Of a DNA stretch of 64,000 nt, positions 45,265 through 57,667 are shown piece after piece. The position numbers and the translations under genes were made by a program. The stretch is from Solenopsis invicta (Eukaryota; Arthropoda; Insecta; Hymenoptera; Formicidae): NCBI RefSeq assembly GCF_016802725.1, contig NC_052670.1, positions 13,226,141-13,290,140 on the forward strand, in the 5' to 3' direction. The first letter of the stretch is position 1; the number at the start of each line of letters is the position of its first letter. The notes beneath the pieces were generated by a model that saw only the letters and a program-made list of their open reading frames with translations, was not told where the DNA came from and ran no database searches.

Positions 45265-46267
45265 CTGAAAATTAAAGAATGAGCTAATTAAAAAATAGGG
45301 TATATATAATTAAAGACTATTAATAAATATCAGCATTCTTATAAATAGAACGTTTTTTAAGACGAGTCGTTCATGTCATTGCTACATAGAAAATTTAAAA
45401 TAAAGACGACGAATAAAATAAGCCAATTCGTTTTATATTAAATAGGTGGTGAAACGAGTAAAAATGTTGTTATTTTGAGATGTTGAATGTGATTTTGATC
45501 TTTAAGAAATGTTTTAATTTGTTAGGAAAATATATTAAAATCAGCATACGAAGCTATTGTGAGAACAATATGTCTAATATAAGTATAAAATAATAGTAAA
45601 ATAAATAATAGTGAAAATCGACCGATATGTAAACACCACACAAATTAATTATTGAAGATCTTATTCGAGCAAAGCGAAGCGTGGTGCTTGAAAACTTTTT
45701 GCATAAATCTTACAATTTTCAGTAATAAAATAAGTACTACAATAGAATAAAAAATGTTCTGGGAGAAAGTCTTTGAAAGATGTAATGGACGTCTCTCAAG
45801 TGCCATAATCAAGATAAAATAGTTAAAACAGTTTCCATCGATAATTCTGTTATTTTTAAATATTAATAATATTTTTATTTCTTTTATCAAGCAGGACATA
45901 AACTGTTCAGAAATGAAAGCAATATCATATTTTATTAGTAGGATTATGAATTAATACATTTATAAATAATTTTCACAATCAGTAATAATAATTTACGATA
46001 TTAAAAGTTCAATATTTTTATATAATAATTTTTATACTTTTCCCGAAAAATTAAAATTTGTTGAAAGTTAAAATCAGATTTAGTAGATTAAAAACTACAA
46101 AAAAGTATCATTTTTACTTGCTACTTCGGAGTTAAAACGAATTTATTTAACCTATCATTCTATTTTTTGATAAAAATTTCAGTAAAGATTATCTTATAAA
46201 ATTTAAAATTTTCATATTCGGTATGTTAGTTAAAAACAATTAAAATATATTGAGATACTGAAATCTA
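45265..46267 (-). other. Presumed Roc2 intron, AT-rich
   Basis: No upstream Roc2 exon, other coding exon or well-formed element recognised. Confidence 0.5.
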
Positions 46268-46426
46268 GGCCGATATTCATAATTCTTAAGATAAGTCTTT
46301 TTCCAAATCGTCTCAAGAAGATTCTAAAATGTAATATACCTTTGTGATTGGTTTATGATTATTTTAAGATTATGCTTAAGACTATCTTGAATATAAGAAC
46401 GGCTTATAAATACCAGCCAAACTTCT
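46268..46426. mobile_element. Foldback MITE family M4, copy 1
   Basis: GGCCGATATTCATAATTCTT with AAGATAAGTCTTT on the left; AAGACTATCTTGAATATAAG and GGCTTATAAATACCAGCC on the right in inverse orientation. A relative lies at 63030-63155. Confidence 0.55.
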
Positions 46427-47390
46427 AATGATATTGCAATCCGACTGTTATAATCACAAATACTTTTAGTGATAAATGTTTAAAAAGTAACCGTTATAAG
46501 AAATTAAAAATATAAAGCTCTTCTATGTTTTTATATAATTATGGAAAATTTATTATTGTACAGTTTAATTCTATAATCTTTAATTTTTAAAATAATTTTC
46601 CGCGCGCAAACACACACATACAAAATGTACAGAAGATATAGAATTATAGGATTTTTTTTATTGGCAATATTGCAATATAGGCCAAAATTATTTAAAAAAT
46701 TATTTCAAAATCATAAAAAAAATAATAAAATTGCGAAATAACGCATTGCGTCCAAATGACGAATTATCTTAATTGTAAGTAATCGTCTAAATTGGATCTC
46801 GTACTTCGATTTATACTTAAAGGACAGCAACATACTTCCTTAGATAGTATAAAAATGATTATAATGACGCATACAGACATCCAAATGTGTGTAAAAATTA
46901 TCAAAATATATAGTAATTTGTAATATAAAAGGCGATAAAATATATCGGTTAAAATCAGGTCGCACGTAGGAGTGATATGCTGTGACTTCGTGTATTGAGA
47001 CAATAATTGAAGAATAATAAACACTCATTGTCAGTGTTAAATAGACGGAAAAAGTTGCATTACTTTAGGAAATTTTTCCGTCGGCTTTTTGTATTATATA
47101 TAAAAATAAAAAAATTCACGCAAAAAAGGCAGACGCTATTAACGGGATTAAGGATTTAGTTGTCAAATATGATAAAATAACCCGCACTTTGTCCACCAGT
47201 CAAATTGCAATGATAACGTTAAGATTCATAATTATGTTATCATTTTTATAAACCACTCAAATGTACAATATTCTCGTAGTTGATATGTAATCTGTAAAAG
47301 TTTTATTTTATAATAATAATTTATTTTATAATAACAAAATAAATGCGGCATTACTGGTCGAAAGCAGTTTTTAGTACTCAATGATTTTTT
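46427..47390. other. AT-rich region, nothing recognised
   Basis: Contains only short frames (46764-47028 minus) without features and a small hairpin GACGGAAAAA...TTTTTCCGTC near 47044-47093. Confidence 0.5.
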
Positions 47391-47622
47391 AAGTGAATTT
47401 TATAAACATTTACAAGATTCCCCCCCCCCAACTGCGTGCCAGACTTAAAACGCAGCTCTGAAGAAGTATCCAAATATCACGTAATATCACGAAATTAAAT
47501 TGCTAATCAATTTAATTATTTATTTGTTGCTTGTATGCATCTCCACTCCCCTTCTCCGCCCCCCCATCCCGAAAAATTGTAAAGAAATTATTGCGAAAAA
47601 ATATTATCTCGACCAGGGTATT
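47391..47622. repeat. Dispersed repeat family R2, copy 1
   Basis: Direct-orientation counterpart of 50285-50505. Shares AAACATTTACAAGATTCCCC, AATATCACGAAATTAAATTG, a pyrimidine block ending CATCCCGAAAA, and TTGTAAAGAAATTATTGCGA. Holds short poly(C) runs at 47421-47429 and 47560-47566. Confidence 0.75.
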
Positions 47623-48707
47623 TTTATTTTATAATATTTTATAAGTATATAAATATTTTTGGCTGAGATATTATTTTTCGCCAGTAATTTTTTACAATAT
47701 TTGGAGAAGGTAAAAAGTGCCTGCTAGCATCATTATTATTAAATTATTAATTTAATATATTATCATGATATTATTCTTGTTTAATTTATATAATTGTTTT
47801 AAGGCTGAAAAGGAGGATATGCAGAATTGAGATTTTGATAACTGTTATTAGAACGAATAAATCCTATGTATTTTTACGTATTCTGAGTCATAGACTCCAA
47901 AAATGGTGATAAAAATTACGTTTGTAGGGGAACAATTATGGAAAATAAAGAAAAACGGAAAAAAAACCGTTAAAATCATTACAACTCCCGGCCACAATTT
48001 TTTTACGTTTACTTACATATTTTGAGTCGCAAAATGTTAAACTAGCTATCTGGAGGTACTCAATATGCACAGGTTATGCAAATACTTCCGACCCGGCAAA
48101 ATATCTGGAGAAATAGAGTTGTAGAAAAAAATGTTTAAAAACGAGACTACGTCACCATGGTTTAAGCAACAATCAATAAATTTTTTAAATGGTAACCTTT
48201 ATTCTTATTACATATTCTTATAGCAGTCCTTGAGACTTTCAAAATAGTATACTATTTATACCCCTTTTGGAATGTTACGTCGTAACATCAATATGTATAT
48301 GCGTATGTGCAATTATGTAAATCATAATATAAAAATAATATTTAAAAAATAATATAAGTCTTGTATTCACACGAAAAAAATATTGAATATGGGCAATAAA
48401 AAATAAGGAATTAATTTTTGACAACTATTAGATTCTGAAATCAGAAATAGTGTTCCATTTGAAAAAATTAATATGATCTTGGCAACATCATCCAAGGTTA
48501 AACTGGTAGAACGAGTAAACATTAGTTCTTTTTAAACTTTACAACTTTTGTTTGAAACATTTCTTTCGGAAATGCTTAGTTTTCGAAATATTAAGAAATT
48601 TCAGCATTTTCCGAACATCCTGCATATAAATATAAAATTATTTATACGTATATACATATTATATAATATTATATAATTTTCTACAAATTATGTAATGTAT
48701 AATATAT
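47623..48707. other. No gene recognised
   Basis: AT-rich DNA; the segment 48560-48620 ends with GAACATCCTGC, which resembles the right end of an ACAGGGTGT-type MITE, but no matching left end was found. Confidence 0.45.
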
Positions 48708-49144
48708 ACGAGATGTCGAGTAATAAAATCACACACATTATTTTCCATAAACAAATAAAGTATGTTAAGCTGAAAAAAATTCCTTATCGTTTACGAGTTT
48801 CTCAATAATTATTGAAAAATTAATTAATAAAGATCCGCAAATCAGCTTACGTCTGCGCAATTTGACGATAAGAAACAGCATTCACAGTTACGATACAATT
48901 ATAGTGACGCACCATTCCTGCATAGTCAATGGTTCGTAGAACCTCCAAACATTTCATACATCGATGCTTCTGATACCACAAATGCGTATACATGCGTGTA
49001 AAGTCTGGTTTATCAAATCACGCGGACATACACTAAATCTTTATTAATTAATTTCAAATTAATTATTTCGAAGTTCACAAAATAGTAGAAAACTTTTCTG
49101 TTCAGTTAAATCTGCACATGATGCGATTATTATCAGACACCTTT
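48708..49144. mobile_element. MITE family M2, copy 3 (degraded)
   Basis: Right end GCGATTATTATCAGACACCT, internal TTTATTAATTAATTTC and TTCTGTTCAGTTAAATCTGC as in copy 1. The left end near 48708 is weak. Confidence 0.45.
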
Positions 49145-49554
49145 AATAGTTACATATTATTATACATATAATATTACATAAAAATTACGCACTGTATAAA
49201 TATTGTATGTTTTAAATGTGCCTAACATGATATTACATTTTCTTTTTATTGAAAATTTATTTATTTCCGTGAAAGTCATGGAATAATGTAAATCTAATAT
49301 TACATAATATGATAATAATTTTGATTTTCGACAACATACTATATATACATTTTTTTTTATTCCTTTAAAAATTATTTTAAAGAAGTCTGTAAAACGGCAT
49401 TTAAGATTTCAGCAAAAAAAAACTTATTACGCATTTAAGTATTTTCAATATTCTTTTGGATTCTTATCTTTCCATTTCTTAAATATTGAACTCCGTTAAT
49501 ATAATAAAGGAATAAAACCATGTAAGTACGAATAGTAATTTTTACATTTAACGG

Positions 49555-49835
49555 ATAATTACGTGCTGATCTTCGTGATTTGCTGCTACGTATTACGTCT
49601 ACGCGCGGTTTTCGCATGGTGTCACGTTTATCCCTTATCAAAATTGTTTCCGCGAGACGTAAACGTGCTCGTTCAGCACAAACGTAATCGTACGCGAGCC
49701 AGACATTTTATGATGAACAGAAGAATACTGAAGAACTCAAGGGAAAGACAACTTCCCTTCTTCCCATCTAAATCTCTAGAATTTAAAGGGATACGTGTCA
49801 CGATAGCGTTGAGGAGATAAACGTGCAAGATGATC
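49555..49835. promoter_or_regulatory. GC-richer island, possible regulatory DNA
   Basis: CpG-richer block with an 85-codon plus frame and a minus frame that show no domain. Composition contrast is the only evidence. Confidence 0.2.
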
Positions 49836-50284
49836 TGCGATCTTCGCAGTGTCTTACAACATGACTAAACGTAACTCAAAAGCTAAAAGACGTAGCTGCT
49901 TCAAAGCAAATTGTTTATATCGTAATAAAAACCCGTAGATCCAAACTTTTATTTTTTATAATTTTTACAAATGTTAGAAAAGTAATTCTTGAAAAATTAA
50001 TTTCTACTTCTATGTTAAATTATTCGATGATAAGTATAACGTATAAGTATAAAGAAGCAAGTCGCGATAAAGCAGAATGTGTAAAATGTCGATAATTTGT
50101 GTGACGTACATAACACAGAATATCTCGTTGTATCGTTTATTTTCTGTACACGAGAGTGGAAAAATACAGAAAAAAGATACTATGATTGACAGAATAAAAT
50201 TTCAGTTAGTAAACAAACAAATAAATATATTTATATAACGAGGTTATATACAGTCTAATGCAGATCTTTCTGCTCAATATTTAG

Positions 50285-50505
50285 GTAAATTTACAAACAT
50301 TTACAAAATTCCCCAAACTGCGTATGTTTTGCCAGATCTAAAACAAAAGTATTTTAGAAAGAACTAAGAAATGTAATATCACGAAAATTAAAATTGCTAA
50401 TCAATTTTAATATTTTTTTATGCTTATAAGCACCTCTGCTTTCCCCCCTTATCCCGAAAAACTGTAAAGAAATTGTTGCGAAAAATATTACTTCAACCAA
50501 TCTAA
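50285..50505. repeat. Dispersed repeat family R2, copy 2
   Basis: Same order and orientation of blocks as 47391-47622: CAAACATTTACAAAATTCCC, AATATCACGAAAATTAAAAT, CTTATCCCGAAAA, CTGTAAAGAAATTGTTGCGA. The C-runs are reduced. Confidence 0.75.
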
Positions 50506-50859
50506 CTAAATTAATGTTTGTATTAAAAAAACGCATTTGTTTGATTTTTCAAATAATATATATATATATATCTTTGTCTTAAAGTAAATATATTTTTAAA
50601 ATAATATTTAAATAATTTTGAAACTTATCTAAAATGTAGAAACTGCATCCAATATGGCATTACTCATGAGGCTAGCTTTACTTAATCATATTATACAATA
50701 TTTGTTATATATGCACAATAATAAAAATTCAATGATATAAAACATAAAAAACTAGATAGACAATCTTAAAACCGAAAAGCTGCAGAAAAGTCAGTGTCAT
50801 GAATCTTAGAAATATTAGGATTCAACTTGCACAATTATGGCAGGTAGAACAAAGGCAGA

Positions 50860-51010
50860 TACATGTTTATCTAATTGCCTCCGCTGATTGTTCTAATCGC
50901 ACCCCAAGCGAGCGATCTCGTCATACCTGCCGTCAAGTAGTATCGAGTGTCGTCTGACGTTGCATGTGCCAGCACGATTGTATAGCGTGACGGTAGAATT
51001 CCACGGGTTT
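50860..51010. promoter_or_regulatory. GC-richer island, possible regulatory DNA
   Basis: A short CpG-richer block with no open frame of note between AT-rich flanks. Confidence 0.2.
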
Positions 51011-51699
51011 ATCTAACATGTCTAACCACATAATTACCACGCATGAATGCTAACGACCCGATATGCCGTATGGAGAAACGCCCATCGTGGCAGATGGAAT
51101 CGTTCTGGACAAAATAAAGTACAACGAAACATAACGCAGAATAAATTTGCGTACACATGCATACACTATAAGTGCTCGGCAGATTTGTGGTATTTTCCTC
51201 TTCTTAAATGTTTAGCTTTTAACGATATTTTTATGAAGTAATGTATACAGCGTTTAATGTATCAATCTTTATTAAATAATATATGGGTTTGTAGCAAACG
51301 CTTTTGCTTTTATTGGGCTATTATATTGAGAAAAATAGTTATTTATTTCTTCAAAAATCATTTCTTTCCTACTAGTACTTACATTGTGAAATTAAATATC
51401 AATTTTTAATGTGCAGTAATTTTCTATCAGTGTATTGTGTTTTTCTTCACTGTTTGTGTAAAACTATCGCCGCGTCCTGTTTGTCTACAAGATATTCGGC
51501 CTTAACAATAGCCATTCATAGAGAGATAACTGTTCGTTTCTCACATCAAAGAACGAATATTATTCTCTTCCAACCTTTTCTAATTTTTTACGTTAAATAT
51601 CCGCATAGAGAATAATAAAAAATATTTCTCGATACAAGAGTTTTTAAACAAAACAAATCACGACCTACCCTTCACATAGACGTGTTTTCTCGAATTAAT

Positions 51700-52080
51700 G
51701 TGTTCGCCAAGTCGACGGCATATGTTTACATCAGTATTATTCAGTAAGGCGATTAACAAGAAAGAAATTTCCATCGACGGCCATTATCAGGCCGGCGTCT
51801 GCTGGCGCTTCGTCGATTAATTCACGACGATCGTTCTAGAGAGGCTTCAAGAAAGAAAAAAGATGGAGAGGCGGGATGAGTGTCAGCTTCCAGTTAACCC
51901 CCTCTGGGGGATCGGAGCAACACGTCGAACGCGCCCCCACAGACCCAAGCAAACCATTGGGCCAATTAATCGCGGCGACGAAGACGCCGGCGACTAGGAC
52001 GATCGACGCGATAAGCACGCACATATGTAATTATTCAACTCAGGTCCGTACGCACATTAAAAGTCGTCGGATGTTGAATC
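51700..52080. promoter_or_regulatory. CpG-richer island; includes an open frame with a signal-like N-terminus
   Basis: A 380 bp block with GCGATTAAC, GTCGATTAATTC and ACGATCGTTC words. On the minus strand (51836-52024) a frame starts MCVLIASIVLVAGVFVAAIN, which looks like a signal peptide or membrane anchor, then WPNGLLGSVGA. No partner exon or family was recognised. Either a first exon of an unknown gene or chance. Confidence 0.25.
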
Positions 52081-54290
52081 TTCAGATTCAAGTATTGAAT
52101 ATCAAATAATATGTAATAAATGCATCAAAATTGTGAGGATTCTTGCTTACAGATAATTTCGTCGTTATCTTTAACATGTTGATTCCCATGATGATCAGTG
52201 AGCGGTGCTATCAACATTTTTTTTAAATACTTGTAACAAATAAACACCACTTATTATGAAATTTTTAATGATACAAAAAAAAATTTTATGTTTAAGTAAA
52301 TATATATATTTTAACATCATTTTTTTATTTAAATAAATATTAGCTAAAATAATTAAAAAAATAATTTATCTTTTAATTTTTTTTTAAATCAAGGAAATGT
52401 TAAAATAAATATACTTGAACATAATCAAAGTAGTTTATTTAGAAATTTGATTTCTAATATCGCTGAAAAATTTTTCGCAATCCATTAAAATTCAATTCAC
52501 GACCCATAAATAGGTCGCGACCTATATTTTGGAAATTTCTAGTTTAATATATTAGGACCTTATCTTAATATTTACTTGTAATTCTAATAATATCGGTAAT
52601 AAATATGGAGTGTTTTAAATACGTAGAAGTAAGTACAAAGTTTTTTCTGTATCGCTGCGAGGTAATTTAATTTATGGATTCGATCAAGGAAGTAGCTCCT
52701 AAAGCTTCATATTGGCCTTGAGGACATAAAGTAATGTTAATCCTATGATTATATCTCCGATTAGATTTTTACAAAATATAAATCAAATCCGCATGTGTAC
52801 GTTCCTGATACGTCGTGCAATAATGTACTTCTTGAATGATTACATTGCAGTTGATAGCTATATCCTGTACGTTTCTCATCCTATTGCGTCGGATAATTCA
52901 TTTCTTGGAATTTTCCAAGCTTAACGGCATTAATAAATCTACATTGTTGGTGGAGTGTAGTATGTTGCATCATGATGAATTTACTTCAATTGTATTACTG
53001 ACGTAATACCCGCCAATATATTTTGATTAAATCAGGTTGCATACGCAGAGCTGTTCATTTCATCAACGATCACTTTGGCCCTTTGACTCTGCTTGTGTAC
53101 ACTTTCTTAATTCATATTCTTCAAATAAACTTCATATAAACTTTATATAACAAATGCAATGTAAAAATCTTAAGATATAGAAAGCCATCATAATATATAA
53201 TATCTTTTGCTTTTGAGTTTCAAAAAATCGATTATTATTTAACATTTTTTTTTTAGTAGTTTGAACCTTGAAAGGAAGAGAGAGAGCAGATTAAAGAAGA
53301 GAATTGTAAAAGTTTTTATTAACGTATAAACTATTTACAAAATTTTAAATACATTTTTTTCAAAATAACGTTTTTCAAAGTTGTTGCGATAACTTATTTA
53401 ATTTTTATTCGATTGAGTCACAATTTTTTGAAGATATTCATAATATTTTTTCCCCCTCGTTCGATCAACAATCAAATAAAAATTCTAACTTTTCGATTTT
53501 CTTCGATAAAAAAATCTTGAAAAAATCGTTTTTTTTTTTTTCAAAACTGTCATTTTTGCAAAAATCAATTTTTTAATTTGATTTGTAGATCAGACGAGAA
53601 CTACATTTGTGTAGATTAAGATTTTGTTTATTAATTTTCTGCTTCAGATTATTCTACATCTTAAATCATAGCAACAGTGAGCCAGTATCTTTCTTTGTCC
53701 GTCCATATAAAATTACTAAAAATGTACCTCATAATATTTAAAAAAATTGTACATAATGTTTAAATATATCAAGGAATAAATGTAACTAAGTTCATAATTT
53801 GTATATTTTTTCCAAACAAATTTCTAAAAAAGAATACAAAAATGGTACCGAAAGTGAGACTTATCATGCTCTTTTCTGTGGTTTTTATTTGTCAATATGT
53901 ATACTTTGTAATAAGATCTCACATCGTGCTATTCTTAATATAAAACGATATGTTACAGGAAAAGTTCAAATTACAGTTCGCAAAGGAAATAAAAATCATT
54001 TCGTATGCATTCATATCTCATTAAAATGTATTCACGGACGTTACGTCGGCATTAAACAATTGTAATTAATTCATCATGATAAATAATTGGAGACGCGAAA
54101 TTCGTTGTTACAAAATATTCGATAGTTGCTCGCCAAAACATCTCACAAAACATTTCTCTATTACTGTCTTTTGATAAAATCTTGGAAAAATTGTTGGAGG
54201 AAAAATTCTTTATCATTTTCCGATCGATAAGATTAAGTGTAATTTATTTGTATCTGCATTAAGCCAATCACATTAAAGACAGCTCGTGAT
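52081..54290. other. AT-rich region, nothing recognised apart from a weak hairpin
   Basis: A weak foldback at about 52288-52432 (TTAAGTAAATATATATATTT against AAAATAAATATACTTGAAC). Frame 53799-54065 plus has no features. Confidence 0.5.
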
Positions 54291-54299
54291 ATAACAACG

Positions 54300-55060
54300 C
54301 CATCGTTATACGCTTCCGTTCATCAAGTGCTCATTGTAAGCATCGCGTGGCTCTTTAATCCGCACGATATCATTATTGACGGTGAAACGGTCGCAATATA
54401 TCGAGTTAAATTGCGAGTGCATTGCGCGGAAATTTTAACACGATCGTCTGTATCACGCGATACGCCGTTTACACACATTGTTTACAACACGTCAATTATC
54501 AAACATTCTTCCCCTTCCTGTTCTGAAAAGAACGGCAGTGGCATTATCACCAGGAGGATACTCTCAAGTTCAGGAAACGCATCCGCCTTGTAACAAATTT
54601 CACGAAGCCACCTGGACTCGATATTCACAGTATCCTCGTGTTCTCGTTCAACAAAAATAGCACGATCGCGTTTTCACGGCAATGACGGGTGTTTCGTCGT
54701 GGACGATTGTATCGATTCCGCGATCGTGGCCGCGAATAGACTCGCGAGGTCGAAATAAATCAGCAGCCGCCTCCCCGGGATAACTTATCAGACAAACTTG
54801 GATGGCGAGTCGTGCTCATTGCTGTTCGTGCGCACGTACGGAATTACGCATTACGGAAAGGCCGATACAGCGATCATGCACACGTTAATGGTTCGTATCG
54901 ATCATTCGAATGTTCGAGAAAAGTGATAATCCCAGGCTCTTGGCTCGGATTAATTAATTGCCATGCGCTATTATCGGGATCATCGAGCCGGCCGAGAAGC
55001 GCAGAAAACTTTATTTTTAAACGATTTGCGATATGGTTTTATTGAAGCATCCTCCGTAAA
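54300..55060. promoter_or_regulatory. Large GC-richer island, candidate enhancer
   Basis: About 750 bp of CpG-richer DNA with a GATA-type site (ACTTATCAG, about 54783-54791), a homeodomain-type cluster (ATTAATTAATTGCC, about 54949-54962) and several CGATCG words. Frames on the plus strand (54327-54593, 54812-55045) have no domain. Composition and motif content suggest developmental regulatory DNA. Confidence 0.3.
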
Positions 55061-55086
55061 AAAATAAATAAATAAACGATCGTCGG
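54994..55086. repeat. Direct repeat R3, copy 1
   Basis: GAGAAGCGCAGAAAACTTTA and GGTTTTATTGAAGCATCCTC; matches 55263-55350 in the same orientation over about 90 bp. Confidence 0.75.
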
Positions 55087-55262
55087 AGATCTTGTGTTCG
55101 ATACTGATCAAATTAATTTTATCATCATAAGAATTTTAATTAGTAAAATCTTAATAAAAAAAGAGAGGGCTTATAAATATCTGTAAGACATTATAATAAC
55201 TGATGTGATATTAAATAATAATTATAATTTAATATTATGATATTAAACAAATATCGATTAAC

Positions 55263-55350
55263 GAGAAGCGTAGAAAACTTTATTTTTAGACGGTTTCCGA
55301 TACGGTTTTATTAGAACATCCTTTATAAGAAAATAAATGAACGCTCGTGG
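55263..55350. repeat. Direct repeat R3, copy 2
   Basis: GAGAAGCGTAGAAAACTTTA and GGTTTTATTAGAACATCCTT. Its end overlaps the foldback at 55330-55679. Confidence 0.75.
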
Positions 55351-55679
55351 AAACGTAGAAAATTTTATTTTCGTGCTCGTTCAGAACGGTTAATTTGATT
55401 TTATAATCTTAAAAAGAAATCATATAAATTATAAAAAGAAAAAAGACAAAAAAGCATTTATAAGTTTAATGTATTTAACAATTATTACTTATACAATAGT
55501 GGTTAGGTAATAATTGTTAAATACGCTATACTTGTAAATACTTTTTTTGTCTTTCTCCTTATTAAAATTTTATTCAATTTGTTGTAAAAATCATAAAAAA
55601 ATTAGCTATTCTTGACAATAGAGACTTGAGCACAAAAATAAGTTTTCTACGCTTCCACAAGCGTTTCATTTATTTTCTA
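55330..55679. repeat. Inverted repeat, about 350 bp
   Basis: AAATAAATGAACGCTCGTGG and AAACGTAGAAAA on the left pair with TTTTCTACGCTTCCACAAGC and GTTTCATTTATTTT on the right. Pairing resumes near the centre with GTATTTAACAATTATTAC and GTAATAATTGTTAAATAC around 55492. Confidence 0.75.
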
Positions 55680-55749
55680 TTGTTCAATTTTGACTTATTA
55701 TTTTATATTTAATTATCACTTAATAAAATTATATAATATTATTATGTGA

Positions 55750-56030
55750 TTGCTCTTAAATGTTCGCAACAACTTAGATTCTCGAGTGAAGGACATTTGG
55801 AATTTCGTTCTGCTAATAATCCAGTCAACTTGTTCTCTCTGCGTCTCACGCGTAGCTCTTCCTACGGATCAAAATTATCATCTTTGTTTTCCTGATTTAT
55901 CGCAGTATCGACCAAGCGCGAACGAGCCAAATTGCCCTAATTTTCACAGAAAAGCCTTCTCCGTCGTTCACGTCCAAGTGAAAACTACAAAATTGATTGC
56001 GTAACGCGCACAAAATAACGAATCCAGAAG
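55750..56030. promoter_or_regulatory. GC-richer island, possible regulatory DNA
   Basis: Moderately CpG-rich block with one 84-codon plus frame lacking recognised features. Confidence 0.18.
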
Positions 56031-56779
56031 CATAAAATGCTTCTGGAAAAGTGAACTCTCATTTTCGATTAAGTTATACATTACGAAAAAAATGCATCAC
56101 AAAGATTCGTCACAGACTACGATATCCTGATGAGTAACTGCGCTCTGCATAGATTATAAGACGAATTGTCAAGTCGTAATCAGACTAGAAATTGAGATTG
56201 GATTAGAGTTTAAACAAACACAAAAAAACCAATCTAAAATTTAGTGAACTTTGCTATGATCAAATTCCAATTTTAACTCAAGTTCTAATTTGATTACGGC
56301 TTTATAAAATTATTTTCAAATCTCGAGTTTCATTGCTAAACCTAATTGTCAACAATGTTTATTTCCCCACTAATTGTAAGATCAAGATTGCTGAGTTGCT
56401 GATGAAATGTCTCGCATTCCTTACTCACCTTTCTCTTTATTGCTGCAAGAAGCTTATTTGACATTGCAACGAAACAATTTTGGATAATTACGCAAAGATC
56501 TCAATGAAATGGGTATTTTAGACATTTTTTAATCTTTTATGTTATAAATATTATGTAATTATTATGTAATTAACTTTAATTATTATTTATATTATTTTTA
56601 AGAAATTAGATACGTACAGATTGAGAAATTGATTGACAAAAGGATTTACAGTTAATATTTATTTTGCAAATTCTTTATTAATTATTAAACTTTTTATTAT
56701 TATATATATTTTTATGCCTTTCGGAGAGAGGAAAATCTATCAAAATTTTTTCCTTTGAAAGAGGACACTTTATTGCACA

Positions 56780-57410
56780 AGTGCATTCTCTCACAATGTT
56801 TTCACGCTATAATAATGCGGACCTGTCGAAATCTGTAGCAGATACTTCCTCGGCCGTTAACAACGTCAGCAATTCCATCAGTTAATCCCGATCAGTCATA
56901 ATTCGATCGTAATATGCAACAACGGGGGAGGGGCGGGGGAAAGGGGGAGAGTTCATGGAGGGAAAGTTATACATGTATGCAAAATCGTGAAGCGACGTCC
57001 ATTTGCGTGAAGAGGTCTCGCGAGTGCAAACACGTGCGAGCGCGACACGCATGATACGCGTGCTTTTGTAAGCTCGCGGACGATTCTCGCACCGGGAACT
57101 CGCGTACAGAACGGCACAGGTCAAGTTCACGATTGCCGCCTTGATAACAACGTGACATCGACATTGCTCAAACTTCGAACAGATAAAGATGAAAGAAAGA
57201 CACATGCGAGCCAGCGTTGCGCCTTGAAATAAGTAAACAGTAGATAACATGCGAACTGCAATGCATGCAGGTGCGATGCTATGCAAATGCAAATTTATTT
57301 GAGCAATTATTACTCTGGAAGTAGTATCTCTATTGCATTCTAATGATCTGATGATATTAAAAGTAGGTTTCACGCAGAATTTTAGCGGCACCATGTACAC
57401 ATATAGTTTT
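56780..57410. promoter_or_regulatory. CpG-richer island with a G-quadruplex motif
   Basis: A 600 bp block including four adjacent G-runs at about 56925-56952 and a CpG-dense stretch at 56990-57130. A 172-codon minus frame (56882-57400) spans it but has no recognised domain and may be a by-product of few stop codons in CpG-rich DNA. Could be a promoter. Confidence 0.3.
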
Positions 57411-57598
57411 GGTCAAAAGCATTAGGCTATATATTTTTCACATAGAAAAATCTTAAACACAAAAATTAAAATGTGTGAATTATCCTTTGTTTCAAACTTA
57501 TATATAATTCTATATGCCACATGGAAAACAATATAGGTAGAAGAATTCCAGATAAATGGAAAAGATCTAAGTGCCCAATATTTTGGGCCAAAATGTAT

Positions 57599-57602
<4 letters not shown>

Positions 57603-57662
<60 letters not shown>
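57603..57662. repeat. (TG)n microsatellite, 30 units
   Basis: Uninterrupted GT dinucleotides for 60 bp, the longest simple repeat in the window. Confidence 0.97.

Positions 57663-57667
<5 letters not shown>

Noticed and set aside
56882..57400. A 172-codon minus frame
   Set aside because: Unusually long, but with no recognised domain or transcript evidence, and it sits in a CpG-rich island where stop codons are rare. Kept only as a note under the island.
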